DNA of 64,000 nt from assembly GCF_000328475.2 (NCBI RefSeq), contig NC_026492.1, positions 124,001 to 188,000 on the forward strand, read 5' to 3'. The notes under the pieces are model-generated. The model did no database searches. It was not told where the DNA came from and saw only the letters and a list, made by a program, of their open reading frames with translations. Origin of the DNA: Mycosarcoma maydis. Taxonomy: Eukaryota; Basidiomycota; Ustilaginomycetes; Ustilaginales. A program made the translations under genes and the position numbers. Of this stretch, positions 1 through 13,100 are shown piece after piece; the stretch's first letter is position 1, and each line of letters begins with the position of its first letter.

Positions 1-12
1 GGGAAGTCAAGA

Positions 13-210
13 GTGATTGATGTTCACAAATTGTGATTGCGTGAACAGAATCACAGAATCACGCACGATTCACGATGTTTGTGATTCACGATTTATTTAT
101 TTACATTCACGACTGTGATTAACGTTTCACATTGTTGGTCGTTTTTTCACGTAATTTGGTGATTGAGAATCCGCCCATCCCAAATCGTGAAAATGTGAAT
201 CCTGAATCGG
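13..210. repeat. Degenerate period-7 GTGATTC/GAATCAC repeat tract
   Basis: Many imperfect copies of gattcac, gtgattc and their reverse complements alternate with AT-rich sequence (for example 60-96 and 114-150). This is the same family as the arrays in most other spacers of the window. Confidence 0.6.
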
Positions 211-939
211 TCAACGAACAACGAACGGTGCCGAAGGAAAAGTGGAGCCCAAACACGAATTGATAATAATCGCAAATCGTGAATTTCGATGCAAGTCGTG
301 AGTCACTTGAGCTAGAAAAAGCCGATCATGGATGCTTATCAGTATCGATTTTAAAAGTCATCTATCTATCGCAACGAGCCGTTGAGAATTCAGTTCCGAC
401 TCATCTCGACTTGATACCGGCAAGATGGAGGATGGTTGGTTGGATGTGCAACGTGCTGTGAGCAACAGAATGAATTTGCCAACCGCTTAATTCCGTTGAA
501 AAGGCCGGTGAGAATCGTCTTGACAGGCTGGCAGGCTACTAGGGAAGCATCAACGTGCTCTTCGCACAGCTCAGAGTCGATCCAGCTCGGATCCAGACTT
601 GCTCCAGTGTTGGTAATCTGCGATGGCCCCGAGATAGTTAAACATTCATAGGGCCAAGAGCCATGTAGCCAACACGGGAACAAAGACAAGACGATTGCGG
701 CTACTAACTTACTTGACCATCAGATAGAGATGGTGGCGCGGTGATTGCAGCTGATTAGACAGAAACCGTAAGAAATTGCGAGAGGTGCAGCACGCCAGCT
801 CGTGAACTGACGGCGATGCGTGATCTGATCTAGCTAGCCGTGAGCTAGCGTTGACTCGTTCTACACAAGCATATGCAGATCAGCAGTGCAGTACACACCG
901 AGTGTGTAATATTCCACATCCAAAATCAATCATCGGCAC

Positions 940-976
940 AGAGAGAGAGAGAGAGCGAGAGAGAGAGCGAGAGCGG
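940..976. repeat. GA-rich microsatellite
   Basis: A run of gagaga interrupted by gcgaga units, lying about 760 bases upstream of the zwf1 start. Ordinary simple repeat. Confidence 0.7.
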
Positions 977-1732
977 CCACAGCGAAAATGAGCGGCGGCG
1001 ACGACTACGGATATCACCAACGGCTGTAATTTGTGATCAAGTTCTTCAGACGAGAGTTTTCAGCGTCCAGCCTCAGCAACTCCGCGCCCGCCGACTACCA
1101 GTCCAACCAGGCACAGATCGAGCAGCGAGAAAACAAAAGGGCAGGGCTTCGATTCGCGTCGCTGTATTCTACGCTGTACGCTTTGGCGTTTGGTCTGTCA
1201 CTTGATTCGAGTGGAGTGGTGAGTGGTGGTGTCCCGTGCATTTTTTGTGAGTTGGTGACTGTGTGCTTGGCTGGGGTGTGGCACTCGCAAATCTTCTTCC
1301 TCCGTCGGCTGCCACAGTGACTGACTGAGCGCTGCCATTATGCTTTTTCGGCTTTCATTCGCGCTCTTCTTGTCCTGTGCCCGTCCGCCTCCACGTTGGG
1401 CTTACTTGCACTCATCCTTCCCATCCTTCCACATCGCTTCCCGTAGCTGCCATCGTTCGTCACCACTGCAAGAGATCCGGTCAGAACGTCGACGTACTTT
1501 GTCTGTGACGTCTGCTCTCCAGCTACAAGGCTTCACCACCAGGCATTCTCCAGCCTCATACACCGGTCCATCGATCCAGCCTTGATTCGTATTCGGGACG
1601 CTTGTCTTTGGTGCAACATTGTTCCAACTTAGGCTCGCCTTCTTGATCGCATAGCTAGCTCCACCTAACAGTCCGCATCTCGCTCCGTGTTCACATCTTT
1701 CACATCAACCCACCTCGACTACATAAGCCATC

Positions 1733-3480
1733 ATGCCTGCCTCCAACGCCCCCGCTTTCGACAATGACACTATCATCGTAGGTGAGTTCTCTTCGCGACC
1801 CTATGCAGCAAAATTATCTGGTGGAATCTTGAAACTGACACTTTTGCCATCCGTACCCGCACTGTCATCTGTACAGTCCTTGGCGCCTCAGGAGATCTGG
1901 CAAAGAAGAAGGTAGGTACAGAGCAACCTCCATCAGGCACTCTCATGCACAACCTCTACTGAAGCTGTCAGACATGGTGCTGACAACTTTGGCAACCCCA
2001 TTTTGATCGCTTGCTCATCGCATTTTATGTCATCCCTTGACGATGACTTCCACAGACGTTCCCAGCGCTCTTTAACCTCTTCCGCCTCGGCCTGCTGCCC
2101 CAGGCCACTCACATTATCGGATATGCACGAACAAAGATGGAAAGGGATGCGTTTGCCGAAAAGGTCACAAGTCACCTCAAAAACGTCGACGATGACCAGG
2201 GAAAGAAGGACATCCACAACTTTCTCGAAATTTGCCAATACATCTCGGGTCAGTACGACGAAGACGCCTCGTTCCAGAATCTCAACAAGGAGATGGAGCG
2301 CATCGAGGCTGAAATGAAGCACGACTCGCCCAGCCGCCTCTTCTACATGGCGTTGCCGCCCAACGTCTTCACCGTCGTCGCAAAGGGTCTCAAGAAGAAC
2401 TGCTACTCACAAAAGGGTCACAACCGAATCGTCATCGAAAAGCCCTTTGGCAAGGACCTCGAGAGCAGCCGAGAGATGATTGGCGCGCTCAAGGGTCTGT
2501 GGAAAGAGGACGAGACTTTCCGCATCGACCACTACCTCGGAAAGGAGATGGTCAAGAACCTGCTTATCATGCGCTTTGGCAACCCTTTCATCGATGCCGG
2601 CCTTAACAACAAGCTGGTCGACAATGTCCAAATCACCTTTAAGGAGCCTTTCGGTACCGAGGGCCGTGGTGGCTACTTTGACGAGTTTGGTATCATCCGC
2701 GACATCCAGCAGAACCACTTGTCCCAGGTGCTCTCTCTGCTCGCCATGGAGCGACCCAAGTCGTTCTCGGCAGAGGACATCCGCGACGAAAAGGTCAAAG
2801 TGCTCAAGTCGGTACCTGCCATCGAGCCAAAGGACGTGCTTATCGGCCAGTACACTGCCGCCAACGGCAAGCCAGGCTACAAGGATGACGAGACGGTGCC
2901 CAAGGACAGCAACTGTCCCACCTTTGCTGCCTTGGCGCTATTTGTCAACAACGAGCGCTGGAAGGGTGTTCCTTTTATCCTCAAGGCGGGCAAGGCACTA
3001 GATGAGGCCAAGGTGGTGATTCGTATCCAGTTCAAAGACACGCCAGAAGGCCTCTTCAACGATGTTCCGCGCAACGAGCTGGTCATCCGCATCCAGCCCG
3101 ACGAGGCGGTCTACTTCAAGATGAACGCCAAGAAGCCTGGCCTCGAGATGGCTACGCTTCCCGCCGACTTGGACCTCACCTACAAGGAGCGCTTCTCCCA
3201 GGTGCGCATCCCCGAAGCGTACGAGGCTCTCATCTTGGACGCGCTCAACGGCGACCACTCAAACTTTGTGCGAGACGACGAGCTGGAAGTGTCGTGGGCC
3301 ATCTTCACGCCTCTGCTGCACGCCATCGATGCGGGCAAGATCAAGAACGAGCCGTACGAATATGGCAGCCGTGGACCTGCTTCGCTCAACGAATTCACCG
3401 AACGCTACGGCTACAAGCGCACCAACGAATCGTACGAATGGCCCACCACCAACGTCAACAAGGTGCAAGGAAAAATGTAG
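1733..3480 (+). CDS. zwf1: Glucose-6-phosphate 1-dehydrogenase (three exons)
   Basis: First enzyme of the oxidative pentose phosphate pathway: it oxidises glucose-6-phosphate to 6-phosphogluconolactone and makes NADPH in the cytosol. I read exons 1733-1781, 1877-1911 and 2056-3480, giving about 502 residues, the usual family length. Introns 1782-1876 (gtgagt...acag) and 1912-2055 (gtaggt...acag) are needed: without them the N-terminal Rossmann fold is broken, and with them the dinucleotide-binding motif GASGDLAKKK (residues 19-28) is complete. The substrate and catalytic motif RIDHYLGKE is at about residues 184-192. The ATG at 1733 follows a pyrimidine-rich leader. The 35-nt second exon carries most of the nucleotide-binding motif, so skipping it would destroy the enzyme and shift the frame. 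Function is secure. Confidence 0.96.
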
Positions 3481-4277
3481 ATTCGCCGCCGCTCGCACCG
3501 ATCGTACGTGTTGACAAGTTGGTTGATGCAGCTTCGGGGCTGCTTGCCCGTACAACAAACAGATGTGCATAGTGCGATCTCAAAAGGCAAAGCTTCTGTC
3601 GTGTTGATCCTTTCCCTTCTCCCTGTCGACGTCAGCGGATCCGAATGTATTGAGAAAGATGAGCAGCATTACTTGAATGACTGTAACGCTGTACGCGGCA
3701 CACGGTGAATTCGTGATTCACGGACAGAAACAACCGAGTCCATAGCCACTCGTGACTGCCACTCACGACTGACTGCGATGACTCACGACTGGTCGCAACA
3801 TCCCATGTCAGCGTCGAGGTAATGACCTAACATTCCTATGCCGTATCGTGATTCGTGATTCGTGATCCATGATTTCGTGATTCGTGATTGAAAAAAGCGT
3901 ATAGCACCGAAGGCTGAGTCAGGTTTGTCCTCTGCTTCTGCAAGTGGGAAGCAGTTGCCTCCACATTCACGATTGGTGATTCGTGATTTCAGCACGAAAC
4001 CTGTCAAAAGGAAAATTGGCTGAGTCGCCTGCAGCACACAAAGCATTCATCACGCATGATTCATGATTTCTATGGTGTACGTTCGTGATTCTGTGATTGC
4101 CGCATGCTCGTTCCTTTCGCTCGTGGCCCATCGGTGTAAGCTATGAAGCTGCTCCGACCTTGTTGAGTCTACTCGATCTAATCCTGCTTCTTTCCTTCTG
4201 ACATCAACCAGCAGCTTCTAGGTACGGCTCGTCACCAGGATGTTTCGGCTGCAGCGACAACCAAGTCTGGCGTCCAT
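3481..4277. other. Intergenic region zwf1-rad4
   Basis: About 800 bases with no supported gene. It contains dense period-7 repeats at 3709-3724, 3846-3890 and 3967-3990. The last ~150 bases before the rad4 ATG are repeat-poor and pyrimidine-rich, as expected for a leader. Confidence 0.6.
3846..3890. repeat. Period-7 GATTCGT array
   Basis: Tandem gattcgt units with a few substitutions (gatccat, gatttcgt). Same repeat family as the arrays at 18616, 24441, 41284, 62294 and 62581. Confidence 0.8.
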
Positions 4278-7042
4278 ATGACTCTTCCACGAAGGCCACC
4301 ACCACCACGCACACCTCGAAAACCGCCCAAGCTTGCTCAGCACTGGGACCGACCACCCGCCGATCCGGAAGAGGTGTTTGATGTACAGTCCATCTCTTCA
4401 GACGACGAGAGCACCACCACTCCATCTGCTGCGTCAACAGCAAAAATGCCCTCTACGACTGCGAGGGCTTCTGCCGCTCCTGCCCGAGCGTCGCGGTCCA
4501 AGCAGCACCTCCCCCCAAAAGACGTCATCGAGATTTCAACCGACGAATCGGTAGCCCACCAAGACGAGGCACTCGACGACATGGAAATGTCTGATTTCGA
4601 AGATGTCGATCCTGCTGCGCCTGCAACCACTGGTGCATCGAGCGCAGCCAGCGAAGACCTCGACATGGAAGACGTCGACCTGGATGCAGACCAATCTGCG
4701 CAGGATTTGCATGACATGTACGCAGCTGCATACCGCGAGGTGCAAGCAAAGTACGACAACAGTACCGGCACTGGCGAAGACGAATACGAAGGCTCAGACG
4801 ACGAAGAAGGCCGCAATCAGGACGACGACGCTTCGGCAGGCTCCAAACCCATCCCCATCTTCAAGGATGGCAAGGGTCAGCATCGTGGCGTCGAAATCTC
4901 TGTCGGAAGCCATTCAACCAAACAGACCAACTCTTCCAAGCAAAAGTCGAACAACTTCCTCACCCCTCGTGACCGACAGAACCGTATCACCGCTCACAAG
5001 CTCCTCGTTCTCTCTATGCTAGCTCACGCTCGCGTCCGCAACAAATGGTGCAATGACGCCGAGCTCCGTGACACACTCGCCCATTCGGTGCCCGAGTTTC
5101 TCATCACCAAGCTTCGTTCCATCCATCCCAAAAAGGTCACTGAACAACGCGAAAGGATCCGCATGTTTGAGAGCTTCCTCTCGGAGCTCGTTCGATGGTG
5201 GTCCTCGCGTTTCCGACTGGATCCTACCATGGTTGCCAGCTCTGCCCTTCGACAGCCCGATCAGGATATTGCTACAGGCGTTCTACCTGGTTCTGGTCGT
5301 AGGATCGATGGCTGGATTGTAGAGACAGCTTCAGAACGAGAGCAGCGTCATCGACGCGAACAAAGAGAGCAACAACGATACAAGCAAGAATGCGAGCGGC
5401 AAGCCACATCTGTCGAGGCTTCAAATGGTAACAGCAAAGGTAAAGCCAAAGCCAAAGCCAGAGACAATGCTAACAACGACTCAACATCTACCGGCTCCGC
5501 AACGCTCCAGCCACCAACCAAGGCGATGGAAATCACCATCTTCGCGCCAGGCCCCGTCATCCGTCCCATCTTCCTTCGCCTTCTTCCCGCAGCCGAGCAC
5601 ATTGTATCGCCGGCAGGGCTCAGAGAGCGCGCAGAGCAACGATCAGGGTCGCGAGAGACAAGTGCTCAGCTGTTTTGCGCACTTTGTCGCTCCATCGGTA
5701 TTCCTGCTCGACTCGTTGTCAGTCCACAGCCTCTGTCGTGGAGCGTGGGTGCAAGTAAGCTTGCCAACACTACTCAACCTGGCAGCCTAGCCGACAAGAA
5801 GCCGAACCAGCTTCGCGTTCGCGCGAAAAAGTCGGCATCTCATCGGTTCGCATCAAAGCCCATTAATGAGCTCACCTCTGACGATGACGATGACGACGAC
5901 CACAGCGTCTCGGCAGCATCCTCATCTGCGCATACCAAGGGCATGTCCAATGTAATCAGCGTCGGCTCGCGCTCGTCTGCAGACGAGGCAACCGCGAGCG
6001 ACTCCAGTACCGGCAAGCAGATTACCAGCAGTACCAAGGGTTCTGCTGGCCTCACCAAGAAGGCGGTGCTAGGCGCGGCGGCCAAGACGTCTAGCCACCA
6101 CAACAACGTCAGTCGTGGCCATCGTAGCCAACCAATCTCCGTCGATGATACAGCTTCGGACATCTCGTCTGGTCGATCCGTAAACGATGCCAGGAAAGCT
6201 GGAGCAAGCCGTAAAACAAGCGGCACTTCCTCGACCAAAAACAAAGGCAAGGCGAGGCAAGTCGATGTCGTCGATGCGGATCCGGCCGGCTTGCAAGACG
6301 AAGAGCACGACGACTACCGTCCCGAGAAGTGGAAACATCTCAAAACGCCTCTCCAAGTCGAGCACAAGGTGAAGCTTCGGCCGTTACGTCCCAAACAGCT
6401 CAAAAACTCGGAGGTGGCTAGCGAAGATACATGGGCGGATCCGGTGGATCTGCAAGCGCCGCCCACCATGTGGGTTGAAGTGTTTTCCAAGCCGTACCAA
6501 AAGTGGATTACGGTAGACCCGATTCGGTGCATGATCAGACCTTGCGGCAACCGGCACATGGAACCAGCGGCGTTCGACCGACAGAACAAGCTGCTCTATG
6601 TGGTGGCATTCGAAGAGGACGGCTACGCACGCGATGTGACGGCGCGATACACAAAGACGCTCAACTCGCGTGTTTCTAGGTTGCGACCTCCGACACGGTG
6701 CAAAGGTGAGGAGGATTGGTGGACGCGAGTGGTGCGTGGCATTCATCGGCCGCAAAGGCTGGATCGCGATGCGATGGAAGATGCTGAGCTGCAGGACAAC
6801 AGTTCGCGCGAACCGATGCCTTCATCGATAAACGCGTTCAAGGACCACCCGATCTACTTTATCGAGAAGTTTCTGAAGCGCGACGAGGTGGTTTTCCCTC
6901 GTCGACAGATTGCCACGTTTCAGGGTATGGCGGTGTTCCGCAAGGCTGACGTGCAGACTCTGCGTTCGTCTCGGCAGTGGTATAACGAGGGTCGGGTGTC
7001 AAAGAAGGCGAGGGGCGCTCAAGTTGTCAAGTCGCGCGGAAT
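4278..7042 (+). CDS. rad4: Rad4/XPC-family DNA damage recognition protein, 3' end lost in gap
   Basis: Damage sensor of global-genome nucleotide excision repair; it binds helix-distorting lesions and recruits TFIIH in the nucleus. The N-terminal ~230 residues are acidic and low in complexity. The degenerate transglutaminase fold follows, interrupted by charged inserts: a helical part from about residue 240, ALCRSIGIPARL near 466 and MWVEVFSKPYQKWITVDP near 730. Beta-hairpin domain 1 begins at HPIYFIEKFLKRDEVVF (about 857), then the start of BHD2 (VFRKADVQTLRSSRQWYNEG). The frame enters the 100-N gap at 7043, so the rest of BHD2, BHD3 and the stop codon are missing; about 921 residues are visible. 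The start is the first ATG after an in-frame stop. Tail-to-tail with tra1 across the gap. The family call is firm; orthology to fission yeast rhp41 is inferred. Confidence 0.9.
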
Positions 7043-7142
7043 NNNNNNNNNNNNNNNNNNNNNNNNNNNNNNNNNNNNNNNNNNNNNNNNNNNNNNNNNN
7101 NNNNNNNNNNNNNNNNNNNNNNNNNNNNNNNNNNNNNNNNNN
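7043..7142. other. Assembly gap of 100 N
   Basis: Exactly 100 N, the usual placeholder for a gap of unknown length. It removes the 3' ends of both rad4 (plus strand) and tra1 (minus strand), so real sequence of at least ~1.5 kb is probably missing. Confidence 0.98.
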
Positions 7143-10100
7143 CACCGATCATCCTTGCCAATCCCCACTTCCTCCGCATGCCGCTTGTAGATATCCTGCA
7201 GACTCACAAACCCAGCATCGTGATCGATCACTCCTCACCTGCGGCGCCAACGGCAACGCCAACGGAACATGGAACGCCAATCCTCTCTTTCTCGTCTCTT
7301 TCCTCCTCTCCAAAATCCGATTGAAGAATCTCAGCAACTGGAAGATCCTCTCCTCCCTCCTACAATACCTCCCACTCGGAAGCTGCACCGCAAACGCATG
7401 CATCGTACCCTTGTTGCTCAAGATTGTCAACCGCCTCGTACACATACCCGAGCTTCGAACCATCTCAAACACCGGCATGAAGCGTGCGATCTTGACAAAG
7501 TCCGAGTTGTTATCCTCCAACTTGAGATACTGACCGGGCACCTCGACCTCGTCGAACTTCTGATGTTGGAACTCGACCAGGTAGTGCGAACAGTGCTCCA
7601 AGTGTTGCTTGCTCGGACGTCGATCCAAGCTCGTCTCGTATCGATCGCGCCATCGCTGCAACTTTGAGACGTAGTCGCGAAGCGTAGGTTTCGACTTGAC
7701 AAAGTCCTCCTCGAACGACGTCTTGAGCGGTCCAGGTGGCAGGTTCTCGGCAAACCGGATCACGTTCGCCTGCGACGACGCCGGAAGCACCCCTGAGTCG
7801 GTAGGAGACACAGCACGCTGGATGTACTGCTGCAAAGCATCGTTGAGCAGCGCATTCGTCAGGCGGTAGATGTCCTCCTCATTGGTCGGCTTAAAGCGCT
7901 GCTGAATCTGCTCGGCTATGTTCTCCATCGTGAGCGTAAGCAGCGGGAATGCCGTTTTGAGGATGTTAAGAATCTCGTCGACGTACTCCCACGGCTGTCG
8001 CGGCATGTTGGCCGCTGCCGCAGCGGCTGCGGCTGCGGCAGCTGGAGCCGTACCAGCAGTTGCTCCGTTCGCTCCCGAGGCTCCAGCAGCTGCAGCAGCT
8101 GCAGTCGCAGGCACTGAGGCTGTAGCACCGGCTGCACCGGATGTGGGAGGAGCCAAACTAGCGCCAGGCGTCGCTTTGTTAGCTCCCGTATCCGAAGTGA
8201 TGTTGCCGCTGGCAGACGCAGTAGTAGTCGATTCAGCAGCAGCGCCACCAATGCCACCATCCGTTTTCACCGGATTCCCAGCAGCAGCAGTTTGACCATC
8301 ACCGCTGGGCGCCTTGGCCGCCTCTGCACTTGCGGCTGGCTTCCCATTGGCGTTCGCTGCCGACGCTGCAGCAGCAGCTGCTGCAGCTGCTGCCTGTTGC
8401 TGCCGAGCCTGCTGCTGCGCCGCCCTCTGCGCCGCCATAAGCGACTGGCGCTTCATCGCCACAAAGTCCTCCTTGGTCGTGCGCAGGTAAAAGTATAGCG
8501 ATTGCGGGAACGTCTTGGCGATCGACATGAGCATCTTCCTTGCAAACTTGGCCTCCTTGTGGCTAAGGCTCTGCAACAGCTGTGGGATGAACGTGATCCA
8601 GTACCAGATTGGTGCGTCGCCCTTGAACGCTTCGAACGCTTGCCAGACAGTGCCCTTGTTATCGTCGCACGACAACAACCAAAGAACACGGATGAGCACC
8701 TTTCGTACCTTGGCATTCTTGTACAGGCCCGCCGCTTGCAAGTAGCAGCTAACAGCGTTTCCAGCCGCCGACAGCTCCGTCGGGCGGTCGCGGAACAATC
8801 GGTCATTGTATCGACCCCACTCGGTCCAAGCTTTTGCCAAGTTGAGATCCATCTGGATCGCAGTAGCAAACGCATGATTGGCGTCGTCGTTCAGCCCCAA
8901 GCGAGCCATGAACATACCCTTGAGCGTAAAGAACTCAGCCTTTTGAGGCGCAGCAAAGAACATCAGGTTGGTATTGTTGATCACATCGAGACCCTGCGTC
9001 AACTCGTTCGGGTTCTGGAAGTGACACTTTGCCTGCTCGCGCAGCTTGAGGAACGCCTCTTGGATCTCAATGTTGGGCAGCGTGTAGATCTTGGTGAGCG
9101 ACGAGATACAGACGTCGTTGAGGTAGTGCTTGCGCGCAACGTGGGCAAATCGGTTGATAATCCATGCCGTCTCGTGGTAGCCACGGTAGGCGTACGAGTT
9201 AGTGGATGCGTTCTGACCATCGCGCTGCTGGATGACGGGCACAAGCGGCAGGTAGGCCTTGTTGATGGCACCGAAAACGTGTTGCCTCCACGCAACCAAA
9301 TCGGACCAAGCGTTGATATCGTCCCACAAATTGGGCAGACGTTCGCGCCACGTTTGCATTTGAGCCTTGAGTTCGGCAGAACGCTGGTCGAGGTTGGTGG
9401 CGTTCGTGTGCGCCAGACTGGCAAAGATGGTGCTTGCCTCTTGCAACTCGACGAATTGCTGGAAGATCTGCAGCAGCGGTACGTGCGCTACAGTGACAGC
9501 CGTCGGCAGCGAGTGCCACTTCTTGAGCGTCAGCTGGATCGCCTCGTCGCAGATGCGGCCAAATTCAGCCGGCTTGTCTTGGCCCGATTGCGACTTGAGC
9601 AGAGCCATATAGGCCTCAAACACGCGACGTCGTGGCGTCGCACTCGCCGACAAACTCTCCAGCGCCTGCTCGAGCGTCTCGCGCTCTGCGGTCCAGTCGT
9701 ACAGTCGCCACGCACACTCGAGCAGCAAATCGTTGTCGCCCTCCATCTTGGCAAGATCCGTGAGGATATCCCACTGCTGCAGCTTTTGGGCGCAAAACAC
9801 CCACTGGTCCTCCCACAAGTGGTATTCGGCCTCGGTAAAGTTGAGCACGCCCGAACGTGCTTTGATTTGCGCTGTCTCGTACTGCACCTGCGCCTGGTTC
9901 CACATACCGATTTGCTCGAATGAAATGGCGCTGTTCGTCTCGGCATACACGCATCGTCGGCGCCAGAGGCCGTAGAACATGTCTTCTTCCGACAGCTCCG
10001 CGTACAGCTCTGTAAGCGCATCCTGGCCAGCTTCTCGAATCGCATCATCCTGTCGAGGCAGCGAGCGCAACAGATTCTGAAGCAGCTCAATCGATGTGTG

Positions 10101-13100
10101 CCACGCGTTAAAGTTGCGGCCGAGGTACTTGACCACATGCGGCGGTAGCTCGAGCTGCGGCTTGCAAGCCAGAGCACCCTCCAGCAGAGTCTGAACGACG
10201 TTGGGCCGCTTGCTCACCTGGCGAAGGTTATACTCGCGCGTCAGCACGCCAATGAGCGCTCGCGTAATGTCGTCGTGGTCCTTGCGACTCATCGATCGCC
10301 AGGCAGCGGCAAAGAAGGAGACCCAGATCTGGTGTGCCAGATCGTGGTCCGTGTACTGCAAAGCACGGAGCGACGAAAGCATGTCGCCCACGCGCAGACT
10401 CTTGAGCGTCGGAACAAAACTGCTGCCTGCCTTTCCAAGCTGGACTGAGCTATGTGCCAGCAGGGGCCAGTTGGTGTCGATCGACGCAAGCGTGAGGTCC
10501 AGCACCTGGTTGATCCAGTAGTGCTCGGCCAGATACTCCCAACTCTGATGACCGAGTAGGTACTGCAGACGACCCGCAGCATCGCGGACAAGCGTGCGAT
10601 CAAAGATGTCGATGAACTTTTGTCGCACTTCTGGGTCCTTGTGACGGCAGCCAAGCAAAAATGCGTTTTCGAGACGCACCGTCAATTCAGTTCGCGCAAA
10701 AGCAGGCGTCGTGTAGATCGAATGGATGAGGTCGAGATAGTCGCGCAGAAGCTGGTCATTGTCACGCGACTCGAACGACATCATCTTGAGCAAGATGCCA
10801 GCCTTTTCCTTGACCGTTGGGAACGTCTCGCGTTGTTCGAGGATCCACTTGGACATGGTCGACAGGAGGAAGCGACACAGCTCCAACGACGACGAGCGCT
10901 CAACCAACTGCACCAACGCCGAAAGCAGCCAGCGTCGCTGATCGCCCAGGTTCGAGATGCGGCGCTTGAGCAGCTCGAGTACGAGCATGAGCAGCTTGAG
11001 GTTGGCATCGTTTGCTGGAACAGGCGCCGCAGCAGCGAGGTGCTCCTTGGTCAACTTGCTGAGCGCCTTGCTGAGCGCCGGCAGGTGCGCATCGATCTTT
11101 TCAGGCTTGCTTTGGCTCCAGGCATCGAGCATGCTGAAGACGCTGTGCAAATTCTGGCTCTGCTTGAGCCCATCAGCGATGAGAGTCTCGGCAAACTTGC
11201 GGAAAGCTGACAACTCGTCGGTGGCCTCACTCTCCTTGGGATCCTTGGTGACGGCAGCATCATCTTCGTCGGGCTTCTTGTCATCGCCCGTGTCCATGTC
11301 GGCTTCACCGTCAGCATCCTCCTCGGGCGGCGGATCGGGAATGACGCGGAAGATACGCTCTAGGACGGGTTTCTGTGCTTCGACGAGCGAGGCTTCGTCG
11401 GTGGAAGCACTCTTTTCGAGCAGCTTCTGCAGCTGCGGTACGTGCGGAGCAATGTAAGCATCGGTCTTATCCTCGACGACAATCTGTAGCGTGCGGAGCG
11501 CATTGCAAATGACCGGTGTGTTCTGCTCGTTGATCTCGGTATGGATCAAAGGACGCTGGAAGATCGACAGCCGTACCTGCACATCGGACCAGTAGGGAGC
11601 CTTGAGGACCTCCGAGAGCAAGTTGGCGGCCTTGGATACGATGCCTGCCTTGGAGATGGGCTCCATCGAGAGCGATACGAAGCGTACCAGGAAGCCGACG
11701 GTCATCTCGCGCAAGTTCATGGGCATGAGATACTCGTGGTCGGCTGGCGACTGGGTAGGATCGGCACTAGGAGCATTTGCGGACAAGGCTGCTGCATTTG
11801 GAGCTGTTGCGTGTGCAGAGACAGGCGAAGAGCTCTTGGACGCCGAAGCCGAGGATGAGATGCCCGACTCATCGATACGTACCTTCTTGACAGCCAAAGC
11901 TTCCTCAGGCGCATCAAGCCCACGTTTGGCAGCAACGGCAGCACCGGCAGCAGCGGGCTCGGCCTCGGTGCCCTTGTGTGCCGAAGCGTCCTCTGTCGAT
12001 GCCTGCTGGGAACGGACGTGCTCCTGACGACGCTTCTCCCATTTGTGGAGAAGCTCAACAAGATCGACAGCCAACATCCTAGACTCGACATTGACGTTGG
12101 CAACAAGGCCAAGCTTGGTAAGGTTGCTAACAATGTGAGGAATGAACATCTCACGGCTGCTGTAAAAGAGGTCGGCGTGACGCACCAGCAGACTCAAGAT
12201 GGCAAAGAGCTGGCTGACGTTGTGGCCCTCGTCGACCAATTGTCGCTTGGTCCATTTGGCCCACTGCGGCGGCTGGCCGTTCTCGCTGGCTCCGGCGCGT
12301 TTGGGTAGCGCCGGGACCAGAATATCGAGCGCCTTCTTGACCATACTGCGGCCTTCAGACTGGTGAGCGCGCAGCAAGCCAAAGTAGACCTGGCCCACAA
12401 TCTTGATAGGGCTCTCAAACACCTCAAGGAAGCGAGCGATGAAAATGTAGGCTACATTCTTGACGGTGACGTCCTCGGCCGTGAGGTTGGCCCAACCAAA
12501 TTTGATCGTGTCCTTCTTCAACTGACCGTTAGGAGCAAGGTGGTCCGAGCAGTGCTCGAGGATCATGGTTGACATGTGGAGCAGCTCGATGCGGAGTGCG
12601 TCGTCCGAGCAGAGCTCGTTGGCGGCCTTTGCGTTCTGGAACGGCTTCCACATGCGGTTGACGATCTGCGTAACCAGCTCCACATCGATTACTTCGACGT
12701 CGTCAGCAACAGCGGGCTTTTCAATAGGTGTGGAGGCAAGCTTGGCCTCGGTCTCGTTGTTCTTTTCTGTCGATGTGTCGTCAGAAGCTGCAACGGTCGC
12801 CGTGCTCGAAGATGCAGTGGCGGCACTTTCGGGTTTCTTGTCCTTGGCCGCGGACTCCTCCATCTCGACATCGCCATCCTTGTCGTCGGCATTTACGCTA
12901 GCACCGGCGGTGGTCAGTTGGGAGCCAGCAGCCGCTGGCTTCTCTGCGGCAATGACCGCCGCAACAGGCTTAGGTGAAGCGGAAGGTGAGCTCGTCGGAT
13001 GAGGACCATACGAAGCTAACAGCATCGGGTTGATCAGTACACGAAGCGCCTGTGTTTTGAGCATCTGGCTGGCATTTTTGTCCTCAAACATCGTGAGGAA

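Larger units (their letters stand above)
1..1732. other. Intergenic region upstream of zwf1
   Basis: No convincing gene. The first ~250 bases are degenerate copies of the window-wide GTGATTC / GAATCAC period-7 repeat. A GA-rich microsatellite lies at about 940-975. Short open frames here (for example 1340-1585) have no recognisable domain. The last ~350 bases are pyrimidine-rich and probably hold the promoter and leader of the downstream gene. Confidence 0.6.

Noticed and set aside
1340..1585. 81-residue frame with a hydrophobic N terminus resembling a signal peptide
   Set aside because: Low-complexity continuation and position in a pyrimidine-rich promoter region; no support for a secreted effector.
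3846..3890. Regular short repeats considered as a CRISPR array
   Set aside because: Unit of seven with no unique spacers, in a eukaryotic genome; it is a simple tandem repeat.
8502..9923. 473-residue open frame on the plus strand inside tra1
   Set aside because: Antisense shadow of a high-GC coding region; no domain, and the minus strand encodes conserved Tra1 FAT sequence here.
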